Shown: positions 1 to 7,674 of the stretch, piece after piece
Numbering within the stretch: the stretch's first letter is position 1
How the letters are laid out: each line of letters begins with the position of its first letter
Assembly (NCBI GenBank): GCA_025353525.1
Contig: JANXOO010001032.1
Location: 1 to 9,449, forward strand
Reading direction: 5' to 3'
DNA length: 9,449 nt
Origin: Schlesneria sp.
GTDB taxonomy: Bacteria; Planctomycetota; Planctomycetia; Planctomycetales; Planctomycetaceae
The notes under the pieces: model-generated
What the model was told of the DNA's origin: nothing
The model's input: only the letters and a program-made list of their open reading frames with translations
The model's database searches: none
Made by a program: the position numbers and the translations under genes

Positions 1-1410
1 ATCGTCGAAATGCTCGAAACTCGCACTTTGCTTTCGGCAGGACCTGTGATTGCCGGATTGGGGCCAATCGTGAATTACACCGAGGGAGCACCTCCGGCAA
101 TTGTCGCAGGTCGCGCGACTGTGACCGAAAGTGCCGGTGCGTTTGCATTGTCGACACTCACCGTAAAAACAACCAACGGGACTCCTGGCGATCAACTCGG
201 CATCCTGAATGGATACGGTGTTGGTGTGGGTCCGAAGGGTGCCGTGATGTTTGCCGCGTCTCCCACGGCAATTCCTGTTCAAATCGGAACCGTCACCGGT
301 GGTCAGGGAAATGTTCCGGTCGTTGTCAGCTTTAACACCAAGGCAACACAAATATCTGTCCAGGCAGTCGTCAATCAAATCGGTTATGGAAACGGGACTT
401 CAACTTTTGCGATCCCTGATCGCACGATTTCATTCCAGTTGACGGATGGAAAACGTGTCGCCGGTGCATCCGTCACGAAATCGATCCACGTAATTCCCGC
501 GCCTGTTGTGACTGATGTTGGCATGCCTCCGGCTTATAAAGAGGGATCTCCGCCGATATTCGTCGCACCACACGCAAAAATCGGCGATGCTCCCAATGCA
601 TTCGCAAATTCAAGCCTCAGTATCAAGACGCTGAACGGAATGCCGGGCGATCAGTCTGGAATCTTCAAGGGGCTTGGTGTCGATTCTGGACCGAACGGCG
701 CGGTACTCTTCAAGGTGTCTCCGACTGCCCCTGCGGTGACAATCGGTACGGTGACTGGAGGAACAGGAACGACACCGTTGATGATTATTTTCAATGGCAA
801 CGCGACAAAAGAATCGGTGCAAGCGGTTCTGAACCAGGTTGTGTACGGGAACGGCCAATCGACATTGCAGACGCCTGATCGTCAGATCGACATTGTCTTT
901 ACCGACGGCAATAAAGCTTCGTCCGTTCCTGTGATCGCCGTCATTCACGTCGATCCTGCCCCGGTGATCGGAAACATTGCCAGTGGGCCGGTCAATGACA
1001 AGGTCAATGCAAATCCGGTCGCATTGGCCGTCGGTGCGACGATTGCCGACGCTGCAGGAGCTTATTCCTGGTCCAGCCTTTCAGTGCAGTTGAGCCGAGG
1101 AACCGCAGGTGATCAACTTGGAATACACGCGAGCGGCGCTTTGACATTGGGGACAAACAGCACGCTGCTTTTTAAGGGTGTCGCTATCGGAACCTTCAGC
1201 GGCGGTTCAGGTGCCGCTGCTTTGGTGATCAAATTCAATGCTGCAGCAACGCATGATTCGGTCCAGGCGGTACTGAACGGAATCACTTTTGCCTATCACA
1301 CGACCAGTACAACTCTGGTACTTACCGACCGAGTGGCAACGATCAACTTCATTGACGGTAACAAAGTTGCCGCCGCATTCCGGGTTGAAGGGATCCACGT
1401 GACGACGTAG
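1..1410 (+). CDS. LEPR-XLL surface/secreted repeat protein, 5'-truncated by the window edge
   Basis: The frame is open from base 1 (I-V-E before the first Met at position 10), so the real start lies upstream of the window. The segment MLETRTLLSA matches the LEPR-XLL signature (L-E-x-R-x-L-L-S-A) near the N-terminus of large planctomycete secreted proteins, which normally follows 20-40 basic residues. The ATG at 10 lies inside this signature and is unlikely to be the initiator. The rest is three tandem modules (residues 13-165, 166-318 and 319-466 counted from that Met). Each carries PGDQ/AGDQ-x-GI, IGT-x-x-GG-x-G, FN-x-x-AT-x-x-SVQAV and TDG/IDG-x-K. This resembles the cadherin/Ig-like beta-sandwich repeats of bacterial adhesins. 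The protein is probably extracellular or cell-surface. It ends right after the third module with no dockerin, PEP-CTERM or other sorting tail. Its ligand and exact role are unknown. It converges with the minus-strand cluster. Confidence 0.85.
   Translation: MVEMLETRTLLSAGPVIAGLGPIVNYTEGAPPAIVAGRATVTESAGAFALSTLTVKTTNGTPGDQLGILNGYGVGVGPKGAVMFAASPTAIPVQIGTVTGGQGNVPVVVSFNTKATQISVQAVVNQIGYGNGTSTFAIPDRTISFQLTDGKRVAGASVTKSIHVIPAPVVTDVGMPPAYKEGSPPIFVAPHAKIGDAPNAFANSSLSIKTLNGMPGDQSGIFKGLGVDSGPNGAVLFKVSPTAPAVTIGTVTGGTGTTPLMIIFNGNATKESVQAVLNQVVYGNGQSTLQTPDRQIDIVFTDGNKASSVPVIAVIHVDPAPVIGNIASGPVNDKVNANPVALAVGATIADAAGAYSWSSLSVQLSRGTAGDQLGIHASGALTLGTNSTLLFKGVAIGTFSGGSGAAALVIKFNAAATHDSVQAVLNGITFAYHTTSTTLVLTDRVATINFIDGNKVAAAFRVEGIHVTT
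46..504 (+). repeat. Extracellular beta-type module 1 of 3
   Basis: First 153-residue module of the surface protein. Landmarks are YTEG near its start, TPGDQLGI, IGTVTGG, FNTKAT-x-x-SVQAVVNQ, YGNG, PDR and LTDGK, ending in IHVIPAP. It aligns without gaps to module 2 over its whole length. Confidence 0.8.
505..963 (+). repeat. Extracellular beta-type module 2 of 3
   Basis: Second 153-residue module, exactly the same length as module 1 (459 bases). It has YKEG, MPGDQSGI, IGTVTGG, FNGNAT-x-x-SVQAVLNQ, YGNG, PDR, FTDGNK and a terminal IHVDPAP. The linker ending in PAP is shared by modules 1 and 2. Confidence 0.8.
964..1407 (+). repeat. Extracellular beta-type module 3 of 3 (divergent, C-terminal)
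   Basis: Third module, 148 residues, more divergent. It keeps TAGDQLGI, IGTFSGG, FNAAAT-x-x-SVQAVLNG, TDR and IDGNK, and ends IHVTT at the stop codon. The YTEG/YKEG entry motif of the other two is replaced by VNDK. Loss of the YGNG box and the shorter length suggest it is the older or capping copy. Confidence 0.75.
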
Positions 1411-1454
1411 GCCTCGTGATCGCGGCGTTCACTGGTCCGGTCCATTCCGCTTCG

Positions 1455-1492
1455 GCAATCGTTCTGATTGCAATCTGGATTCAGCTTTTTTT
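1455..1492 (+). terminator. Possible weak terminator of the surface-protein gene
   Basis: A 6-bp stem GCAATC/GATTGC (1455-1460 with 1466-1471, 5-base loop) lies 45 bases after the stop codon. A run of seven T (1486-1492) comes 14 bases after the stem. The gap between stem and T-run is long, so this is not a textbook terminator. A second, longer run of ten T (1571-1580) further along the convergent spacer has no good stem in front of it. Nothing else recognisable lies in 1411-1634. Confidence 0.25.
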
Positions 1493-1634
1493 CTGATCTG
1501 CTAGTCGCCTTGAAGTAATTCTGAGATTCGTGAAGCGATTGTCTTACGAATACGGAAACATCGGCGATCGTTTTTTTTTTGAAGTAGAGAGTTCTTCGCA
1601 GGGGTCATCCTGTTTCTTGCATACGTCGTTGAGA

Positions 1635-2048
1635 TCAACCACCGGTGCCGCTTGCTTTCTTGTAGTCTTTTTCCTGGAACACCATCAGGGGGTTCTTTCC
1701 GACCACGAGATATTTGAGTTCAGTTTCCTCCTTATCTCCGTCCACTTTCATCTTGACAATGAACGTCTTGGCCCCATCCGTTTTTTCTTCGCGCAGGATT
1801 TCGTACGACTGAAGTTTCTTTCCTGCCGGCCAACGCGCGTCGTAGACATCGATCGGAACCGGGAAGCCTTTTACGGGACCGTGCTTTTCACCTGATTTCC
1901 ACATTTTCAATGATGCTTCGAGGGCGCCACGGGCAACGTCTGTCGTCGGAATGTATTTCTTTTCTGTCGCTCCGCCGCAACCAATGCTCAACGTGAGCAG
2001 GGCGATGAGACTCGTCGACCAAACAATTTTGCGAGGAACGTCTGACAT
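1635..2048 (-). CDS. Small lipoprotein, paralogue of the one at 7675-8154
   Basis: 137 residues. A basic start (MSDVPRK), a hydrophobic stretch at 8-22 and LSIGC with Cys24 form a lipoprotein signal, although the -3 residue is Ser rather than Leu. The mature part is a single small domain: YIPT at 32-35, W-K-S-G-E at 50-54, SYEIL at 81-85, YLVVG at 113-117, and VF-x-x-x-DY at 123-129. I do not recognise the family by name. The same pattern recurs in the other lipoprotein of this cluster. The ATG at 2048 is chosen because it opens directly on the signal peptide and has AGGA about 10 bases upstream. A GTG at 2138 overlaps the permease stop (TAGTG), but it would add 30 residues before the signal. 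The gene follows the permease by 89 bases and is probably co-transcribed. An envelope role linked to the pump is inference from position. Confidence 0.8.
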   Translation of the reverse strand: MSDVPRKIVWSTSLIALLTLSIGCGGATEKKYIPTTDVARGALEASLKMWKSGEKHGPVKGFPVPIDVYDARWPAGKKLQSYEILREEKTDGAKTFIVKMKVDGDKEETELKYLVVGKNPLMVFQEKDYKKASGTGG

Positions 2049-2137
2049 GAATTTGAAATCCTGAATATGGTGGTTTGGGCGCGTCAACCAGGGGTCGACG
2101 ATTTCGATTCCCAATGGATGCCGTTTTCGTGACAGCA

Positions 2138-5100
2138 CTACGATTGACTTCGTGTTTGAGATTCGCCTTCAAGTTGCCCGTTTCGTTGCAAGTGTAGCCA
2201 TCGCCGCTTGCGAATGTGGTAGAACAGAACGGGAAGCATCAGATCGATGACTTCATCCGCGATCAGGATCCCGCCAAGCACAGGTGCCGCCATCGGACGA
2301 ATGACTTCCGCTCCGATTCCGGTGCTCCAGAGCATCGGCGCGAGCCCCAGGATCGTGGTCGCTTCCGTTAGCAACTTGGGACGCAGGCGATGGACGGCTC
2401 CTGTCAGTACGGCTTGCTTCAATTCGGGGAGTGTCATTTTTTTTAACCCGCCTGCCGATTCGACCGCTTCACGCAGATAAACCAGCATCACGATTCCCGT
2501 CGCGGCAGCCATGCCAAAACAGGCGATATATCCAACCCCGACGGCAATCGAGAATTTATAGCCCAACATCCATTGGCAGAGAATCCCTCCCGCCAATGCG
2601 GCGGGCGCGGACAAGAGCATGAGCGCTGCGTCGGCCCAATCGCGGTACGTCGCGTACAACATGGCAAAGATAATCATGAGGACGCTCGGGATCAGCACGA
2701 GCAAAGATTGCCGCGTCCGTTCGGCATGTTCTAACTGGCCCGTCCATTCCACGAACAGACCCGTGGGTAAGTCGACCCGATTTGCGACCGTCCGGCGAGC
2801 GTCTTCGATGAATTCGAACGGGCTGCGGTCGCGAACGTTCAGGCGGACGTAGTTTCGCAACCAACCATTTTCGCTCTTGATCGTGGCTGGGCCTTCGGTC
2901 ACTTTCACATCAGCGACCAACTCCAGCGGAACAGTCTTAAATCCCGATACCGTGGCGCCCACGCGAAGGCGCGATGCGCTTGTCGAAACGCCGTCCGAAC
3001 TCGCAGGCAGAGGTTCGCCTGGATCGGTGTCCGCGACATCGGATCGAAGGGGGATCGGCAATCGGCGAAGCGTCTCTTCATCCTCTTCGACGGTCGACAT
3101 ACCGACGCGCAGCCGGACCGTCTTCAGTTCTCGCCCATCAGCGATCCGGGCGACGATCTGACCGGAAAGCGCCGCTTCCAGCGCGGATTGCAGATCCGAA
3201 GGACTGACCCCCGACGCGGCCATGCGCTGCGGGTCTGGCGTGACGAGGATCAAGCCCTTCCCTCGCACAGGATCGGCCACGACATCGGCGGCTCCGGAAA
3301 CATCCTTGAGAACGGCAGCGATCTCTTCCGAAATGCGGACGACTTCGTTCAGGTTTCGCCCCAGCACGCGCACACCGACTTCTGCGTTGACTCCGGTGGC
3401 CAGCATATCGACCCGGTTTTGAATGGGACGCGTCCAAACGTTGGTCCAGCCCGGCATTTGCAGCACGCGATCCATCTCACCGCCGAACGACGCCAAGGTG
3501 GCAGAGTCGTGCGGCCAAAGGAGCAACGATCTCGCGAATTCTTCGGCAAATCGACGCGAGATAGTATCGTATCGCGGATGAGGGTCGATAAAGGGAAGTA
3601 CCGAGTGCGAAGGAAGTCCCTCATGCGACGCGTCATCGTGCGGTTTTGGCACACTCGATCTCGCTTTGAGAATCTGGGCAAAGACCTCGGCGAGTTGCGG
3701 ATCGAGAAGTTGTCCTCGAAAAAAACATTCGTCGGAAACGAGACGGATCCACGTTTTCGATGCGCGTTGATGCAAGACCCGATTCAACTCGCCGACTTGT
3801 AACGCCCAGCGTTTTTGATGCTCAATCTGAACGGACGCCAGGACGCGTGTTTCTTTGGTCGAACGGTCCACACCGAACATTAATCCGATGCTGTTTGCGA
3901 TGCTCAAGGCCGTGTTGAACTGACCGCCGCGCTTCGCGTTGCTGGTGTCGCCAGTTAACTCGAGTCGTTCCAGCGAGGCAACGACGTGCGGCCAAATTCC
4001 AGCAAGCGATTCGAGCGTCGGGGCAATGATCAACTCTCGCAATTCCGGTGCGGGAAGGTCATGCAAGACCGCAGCAAGATCGGTTGAAGCCATCGCACGT
4101 AACAGGCGTCCCTCCGCGAGCAATTCCCGACCGATCCGTTCGATGGCAAATTGACCGAGATCTTGTTGTAAGCGACGGTGGAACGCTTCGGTCATTTGCC
4201 ACGCGGTCTCGCGCTGGATGGCGTCGTACCGAAAGAGACTCGCATCGACGATTTCTCCCCGAATCTCCGGCGGAATCGGTTCGATCAGGGAATCGTCGAC
4301 AAGGCCTCGAATCAACCGCTCGGTCATTCGCTCGGCATCGCCACGCAACAGTCTGCGTTTTGGCCACAGATCGTGAGCACGAAACTCGATCATTGTTTCA
4401 ATCATGTCGAGTGGTGCCGGATCGAAAGGTGTCTCGGCGCGACCTGCCTTTCCGGTCACCATCCGGACTTCCGGAAACCGGCACAAAATCATGTTCCGCG
4501 CCTTGAGGTCGTCACCCGACTGGGTGATCGAGGCGCGGGGAATCGTGATCGGCATGTCCATCACCATTCCTTCATCGAGCGGCATCCGCAACTCGATTCC
4601 GATTGGTCGCATCATTTGCTGGCCTGCCAGAGCGACGACAAGCAGGAACAACCCATTGCCGGCCCTGCTTCGAAGCGAACCCGATGACTGCGAACCGCCG
4701 AGCATCAGCACGAGCGATCCGAACAGAACGGATCGGAACAGCAAGTCATTTCCCAAGGGAATTGTGGACAGCACAAGTGTGACACAGAGCAACAAGATCA
4801 GCGGTCCCGGCCGTTCCAGCAGTGATGACAGCATCGGGCGGTAGACGCGGATGACCCCTCGCACGATCCCACTGTCAGACTCGTCCCGAATCCGGCCTCG
4901 AACCAGGAACGAGCAGAGTGCGGGGACCAACGTCACCGCCAACAATGCAGCCGAAATGAGCGCCAGCGATTTCGTCCATGCGAGGGGATGATACATTCGA
5001 CCATCAATCCCTCCCAACGCAAACACGGGAGCAAATGAAATGACCATCACCAGAATCGAGCAGAACACGGGCCAGCCCACCGTCTGACATGCCGAAGCGA

Positions 5101-6418
5101 CCGTGTCACTGACATCGCCGTGAACGGGTTCGTCCCCGAATCGTCGTCGCAAGCGATGCATGACGTTTTCCGTCATCACAATTGACGAATCGACCAGCAC
5201 ACCGATCGAGATGACGATCCCCGCCAACGACATAATGTTCGTTTGGATCTCGACCAGGCCAGCGGCACTCAGTAGTCGCATGCACAAAAACGTTCCCAGG
5301 ACCGAGAGCGGCAAGGTCAGCGCAATCACCAACCAGGCCCGAAAATGCCGTAGCACCAACAGTACGCATACGGCGGCCACCAGAAGTGCCTCGATCAACG
5401 CTCGTGTGACCGTACCGACGGCGCCTGATATCAACGGCGTGCGATCGTAACAGGGGACAATTCGCACATCCTTCGGCAGACCCGCCGCGATCTCTCGCAA
5501 TTGCTCGCGTACGCGTCGAGTCACATCGAGCGTATTGTGCCCGTACCGCAAATGGACGATACCGGCAACAACCTCGTTGCCATCCTTTTCGAACATTCCC
5601 CGGCGGACTGCCGGCTCCCAGGCGACCTTGGCGATTTCTCCGAGACAGAGGCTGCGACCGTTGGCCACCGGAATGCGGCGTTGCTCCCAATCGCTCACCT
5701 GCCGGGAAAGTTCCCGCTCCGAATTCAATTGAACGACGAATTCCGCATTCCCTTTGTGGAGCACGTGTCCCCCGACGGATGACGTCGGACGCGCGAGTTC
5801 GTCCACAAGGTCGCGAACCGTCAGTCCGTTGGCGGCGAGCAGCGAGGGTTCGACTCGAAGATTCAACTCGGCCACAAAACCGCCAACACTGGCCACCTCG
5901 GCGACCCCCGCGATGGACCTCAACTGCGGTCCAATCGTCCAATCCTGGAGACTTCGCAATTGAGACAGGTCGTATCCGATCCCTTCGACCGTGTACCAGA
6001 AGATCTGGCCGGTGGGGATCCCGTCAGAGGCAAGTCGCGGAATGACACCTTCGGGAAGTTGTGACCCCAACGAAGAGATTCGCTCGTGAACTCGTTGACG
6101 AGCGATAGTGAACGTGGCGCGATCTTCAAAGATCACGTGCAGCATGGAATAGCCTACATCGCTGGAACCCCGCACAACGCGAATTCCTTCGAGCCCCTGA
6201 ATCTGCAAGGACAAGGGATATGTCACATGCTCTTCAATTTCGTGAGGACTATGTCCGGGCCAACTGGAAAACACGATCACCTGATTCTCGGAAAGGTCCG
6301 GCACAGCGTCCATCGGTGAGTGGACGGCAGCGTACGTACCTGCCAAGGCACAAACGATCGCAGCCAAAACCACAATCGTCCGGTACCGAATCGAAAGCGA
6401 GATCAATCCGTGAATCAT
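2138..6418 (-). CDS. cusA-like: CusA-like heavy-metal RND efflux permease with a large porter-domain insertion
   Basis: Inner-membrane proton-driven pump of the HME-RND family, probably exporting Cu(I)/Ag(I). It has 1426 residues against about 1047 for E. coli CusA (recalled). TM1 is at 14-32, followed by the family region VPDLSENQVIVF. TM2-TM6 lie at about 339-505 and carry the TM4 acid D410 (VLVDSSIVM). TM7 is near 538-555, and TM8-TM12 lie at 1238-1400. The three porter methionines equivalent to CusA M573, M623 and M672 are M622 (DMPITIP), M672 (APLDMIET) and M1005 (RVDMLATG). Lys1348 (RLRPK) matches CusA K984. Three oddities stand out: about 49 extra residues with two more hydrophobic segments after TM7, about 284 extra residues between M672 and M1005, and Ala1306 where CusA has the proton-relay Glu939. 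The start ATG is one base after the adaptor stop (TGA-C-ATG), which implies translational coupling. No frameshift was seen. Confidence 0.93.
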   Translation of the reverse strand: MIHGLISLSIRYRTIVVLAAIVCALAGTYAAVHSPMDAVPDLSENQVIVFSSWPGHSPHEIEEHVTYPLSLQIQGLEGIRVVRGSSDVGYSMLHVIFEDRATFTIARQRVHERISSLGSQLPEGVIPRLASDGIPTGQIFWYTVEGIGYDLSQLRSLQDWTIGPQLRSIAGVAEVASVGGFVAELNLRVEPSLLAANGLTVRDLVDELARPTSSVGGHVLHKGNAEFVVQLNSERELSRQVSDWEQRRIPVANGRSLCLGEIAKVAWEPAVRRGMFEKDGNEVVAGIVHLRYGHNTLDVTRRVREQLREIAAGLPKDVRIVPCYDRTPLISGAVGTVTRALIEALLVAAVCVLLVLRHFRAWLVIALTLPLSVLGTFLCMRLLSAAGLVEIQTNIMSLAGIVISIGVLVDSSIVMTENVMHRLRRRFGDEPVHGDVSDTVASACQTVGWPVFCSILVMVISFAPVFALGGIDGRMYHPLAWTKSLALISAALLAVTLVPALCSFLVRGRIRDESDSGIVRGVIRVYRPMLSSLLERPGPLILLLCVTLVLSTIPLGNDLLFRSVLFGSLVLMLGGSQSSGSLRSRAGNGLFLLVVALAGQQMMRPIGIELRMPLDEGMVMDMPITIPRASITQSGDDLKARNMILCRFPEVRMVTGKAGRAETPFDPAPLDMIETMIEFRAHDLWPKRRLLRGDAERMTERLIRGLVDDSLIEPIPPEIRGEIVDASLFRYDAIQRETAWQMTEAFHRRLQQDLGQFAIERIGRELLAEGRLLRAMASTDLAAVLHDLPAPELRELIIAPTLESLAGIWPHVVASLERLELTGDTSNAKRGGQFNTALSIANSIGLMFGVDRSTKETRVLASVQIEHQKRWALQVGELNRVLHQRASKTWIRLVSDECFFRGQLLDPQLAEVFAQILKARSSVPKPHDDASHEGLPSHSVLPFIDPHPRYDTISRRFAEEFARSLLLWPHDSATLASFGGEMDRVLQMPGWTNVWTRPIQNRVDMLATGVNAEVGVRVLGRNLNEVVRISEEIAAVLKDVSGAADVVADPVRGKGLILVTPDPQRMAASGVSPSDLQSALEAALSGQIVARIADGRELKTVRLRVGMSTVEEDEETLRRLPIPLRSDVADTDPGEPLPASSDGVSTSASRLRVGATVSGFKTVPLELVADVKVTEGPATIKSENGWLRNYVRLNVRDRSPFEFIEDARRTVANRVDLPTGLFVEWTGQLEHAERTRQSLLVLIPSVLMIIFAMLYATYRDWADAALMLLSAPAALAGGILCQWMLGYKFSIAVGVGYIACFGMAAATGIVMLVYLREAVESAGGLKKMTLPELKQAVLTGAVHRLRPKLLTEATTILGLAPMLWSTGIGAEVIRPMAAPVLGGILIADEVIDLMLPVLFYHIRKRRWLHLQRNGQLEGESQTRSQS
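3494..4363 (-). other. Extra periplasmic domain inserted in the RND permease (about residues 686-975)
   Basis: CusA has 49 residues between its second and third porter methionines; here M672 and M1005 are 333 apart. The conserved text resumes cleanly on both sides: APLDMIET before, and MDRVLQMPG...RPIQNRVDM after. The added stretch is charged and looks mostly alpha-helical, with helix-like runs around 735-820 and 855-920, followed by a proline- and histidine-rich stretch near 922-950. There are no transmembrane-length hydrophobic runs, so it should project into the periplasm from the PC1/PC2 part of the porter domain. It is in frame with no internal stop. I recognise no named domain in it. 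The edges are approximate. Confidence 0.7.
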
Positions 6419-6419
6419 G

Positions 6420-7658
6420 TCATTCCGCAGGCATTTTCGCCAAATATTTTTCCGGTTCGTCCTTCAATCTCTGTTCGCAGCCCGCGCAGCAGATGAAAAT
6501 CTTCCGTCCCGCCACCATCACGAGAACAGGCCCTCCCATGGAGTCCAATGCCAGTTCGGTGACGGGACAAATTCGCTGCGTCTCTACCAGGGCCTGGTCT
6601 TCCTTCGACAAGGTATTCTTCGGTGAGCCCGATTTCTTCGACGCCGATTTGGCGGTCGCCTTCTTAACAGCAGGCGCCGCAGACGAGGGAACGTTGCTTT
6701 GATTCGCTCCGAAGTACCCTGCGGCCAAACCGGGGTTTAGCCGTGTTTCGGCATCGATCAGGAACGCCCCTGCCGATGCCACGCGCAGTCCAGCTTTCAG
6801 CCCCTTGATAACGGGATAGTACGAGTCGCATCGATTCCCGAGTTCGACCGCCACTCCGTCAAACAGTCCTGGCATCGTTTCCACATAGACCAGGCGTTCG
6901 GTTCCTCGATCCACGACAGCCGATTCGGGGACCGCGAGGCAATTCTCGCCGTCTCCGACGGGCACACCCACGACCGCTGTAACGATCGTCCCCGAGGAAA
7001 TGGAAGTCTCTCGATCAAGCGTCAAACGAACTCGCAGAGGATCCAACGATTCGAGAAGTTTCGCCGTCGCAGCAAACGGCTGCGTACTCGACCGAATTCG
7101 GACTTCGGCGTGACAGGGATTTGCGAAGAGCGCCGCGTCGGTTGCGGTGACCTGTGCGTCGAAGCCGAGCGAACCGTCTTCTTGTTGTTGCACCGTCCCG
7201 GTCAAAGTCAGTTTGTGTTTTAGGGGTCGCGATTCAATGACGGCCGTTCGAATTCCGGCCAGCTGGATCCGATACGGCGAAAGCTGCATCCGCGCAATGA
7301 CCCCTTCGGGCAACATCTGCGCTTCCATCTTCTTTCGGGGAACAAGATCCATATTGCAGATCGGACAAATCGCAGGCCAGACCGAGATCACACCCGGGTC
7401 CATCGGACAGAAGTACTCCTGCGATCCCGAGACCGTCCCCGAACCATGCTGGTGTTGCTGGCCCCAGGTCCAGCGGTCCCAAACACCTCGCAGCAGGGGC
7501 CACTGACCGACGATCGTTCCCGCCACAAGCACCACGATCAGAAATCGCAACCGCACTCGAGCGACTTGGGTCAACCAGCGCAAATACCCCAACAGGGAAC
7601 TCGCGTCGGGCACGGCATCTTCCGTTCGCTGAGGCGGATTCGTTTTGAAAATTGCCAT
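6420..7658 (-). CDS. cusB-like: CusB-like RND periplasmic adaptor with metal-binding domains at both ends
   Basis: 412-residue membrane-fusion-type protein paired with the permease. A basic N-terminus leads to one membrane segment (about 36-52). A heavy-metal-binding motif follows at 82-107, CPMDPG...CPICNMDLVP, with Cys84, Cys98, Cys101 and Met103; Asp replaces the usual His of CPMHP. The adaptor core starts at about 124 (MQLSPYRIQLAGI). It runs through a beta-barrel-like part (166-232) to the membrane-proximal part LAVPESAVVDRGTERLVYV and FLIDAETRLNPG. A Lys/Ala/Ser linker (331-348) joins a C-terminal Cys-rich, TRASH/YHS-like domain (363-409) with CPVT, a Met-Gly-Gly-Pro turn and CCAGC at 390-394. 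The lipoyl halves and the long alpha-helical hairpin are not visible. The ATG at 7658 is preferred over an upstream start at 7757 that would overlap the lipoprotein gene. The lipoprotein stop is 16 bases upstream and the permease begins 1 base downstream. Confidence 0.88.
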   Translation of the reverse strand: MAIFKTNPPQRTEDAVPDASSLLGYLRWLTQVARVRLRFLIVVLVAGTIVGQWPLLRGVWDRWTWGQQHQHGSGTVSGSQEYFCPMDPGVISVWPAICPICNMDLVPRKKMEAQMLPEGVIARMQLSPYRIQLAGIRTAVIESRPLKHKLTLTGTVQQQEDGSLGFDAQVTATDAALFANPCHAEVRIRSSTQPFAATAKLLESLDPLRVRLTLDRETSISSGTIVTAVVGVPVGDGENCLAVPESAVVDRGTERLVYVETMPGLFDGVAVELGNRCDSYYPVIKGLKAGLRVASAGAFLIDAETRLNPGLAAGYFGANQSNVPSSAAPAVKKATAKSASKKSGSPKNTLSKEDQALVETQRICPVTELALDSMGGPVLVMVAGRKIFICCAGCEQRLKDEPEKYLAKMPAE

Positions 7659-7674
7659 ATTTCGACGCGAGTTG

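Noticed and set aside
1571..1580. Run of ten T as a terminator or slippage site
   Set aside because: No stable stem lies directly before it, and it is not inside a credible gene, so neither reading is supported.
2049..2138. GTG start at 2138 for the downstream lipoprotein, overlapping the permease stop as TAGTG
   Set aside because: The overlap looks like translational coupling, but it would put 30 residues before the signal peptide. The ATG at 2048 gives a normal lipoprotein signal and has an AGGA upstream.
3188..3802. A 204-codon open frame on the + strand inside the permease
   Set aside because: It is a shadow of the permease insertion region. The product is Arg/His-rich with no domain, while the minus-strand frame is continuous with conserved RND sequence on both sides.
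5106..5942. A 278-codon minus-strand frame within the permease
   Set aside because: It is an offset frame of the permease's most conserved part. Its translation is full of Arg, Gly and Cys and has no motifs.
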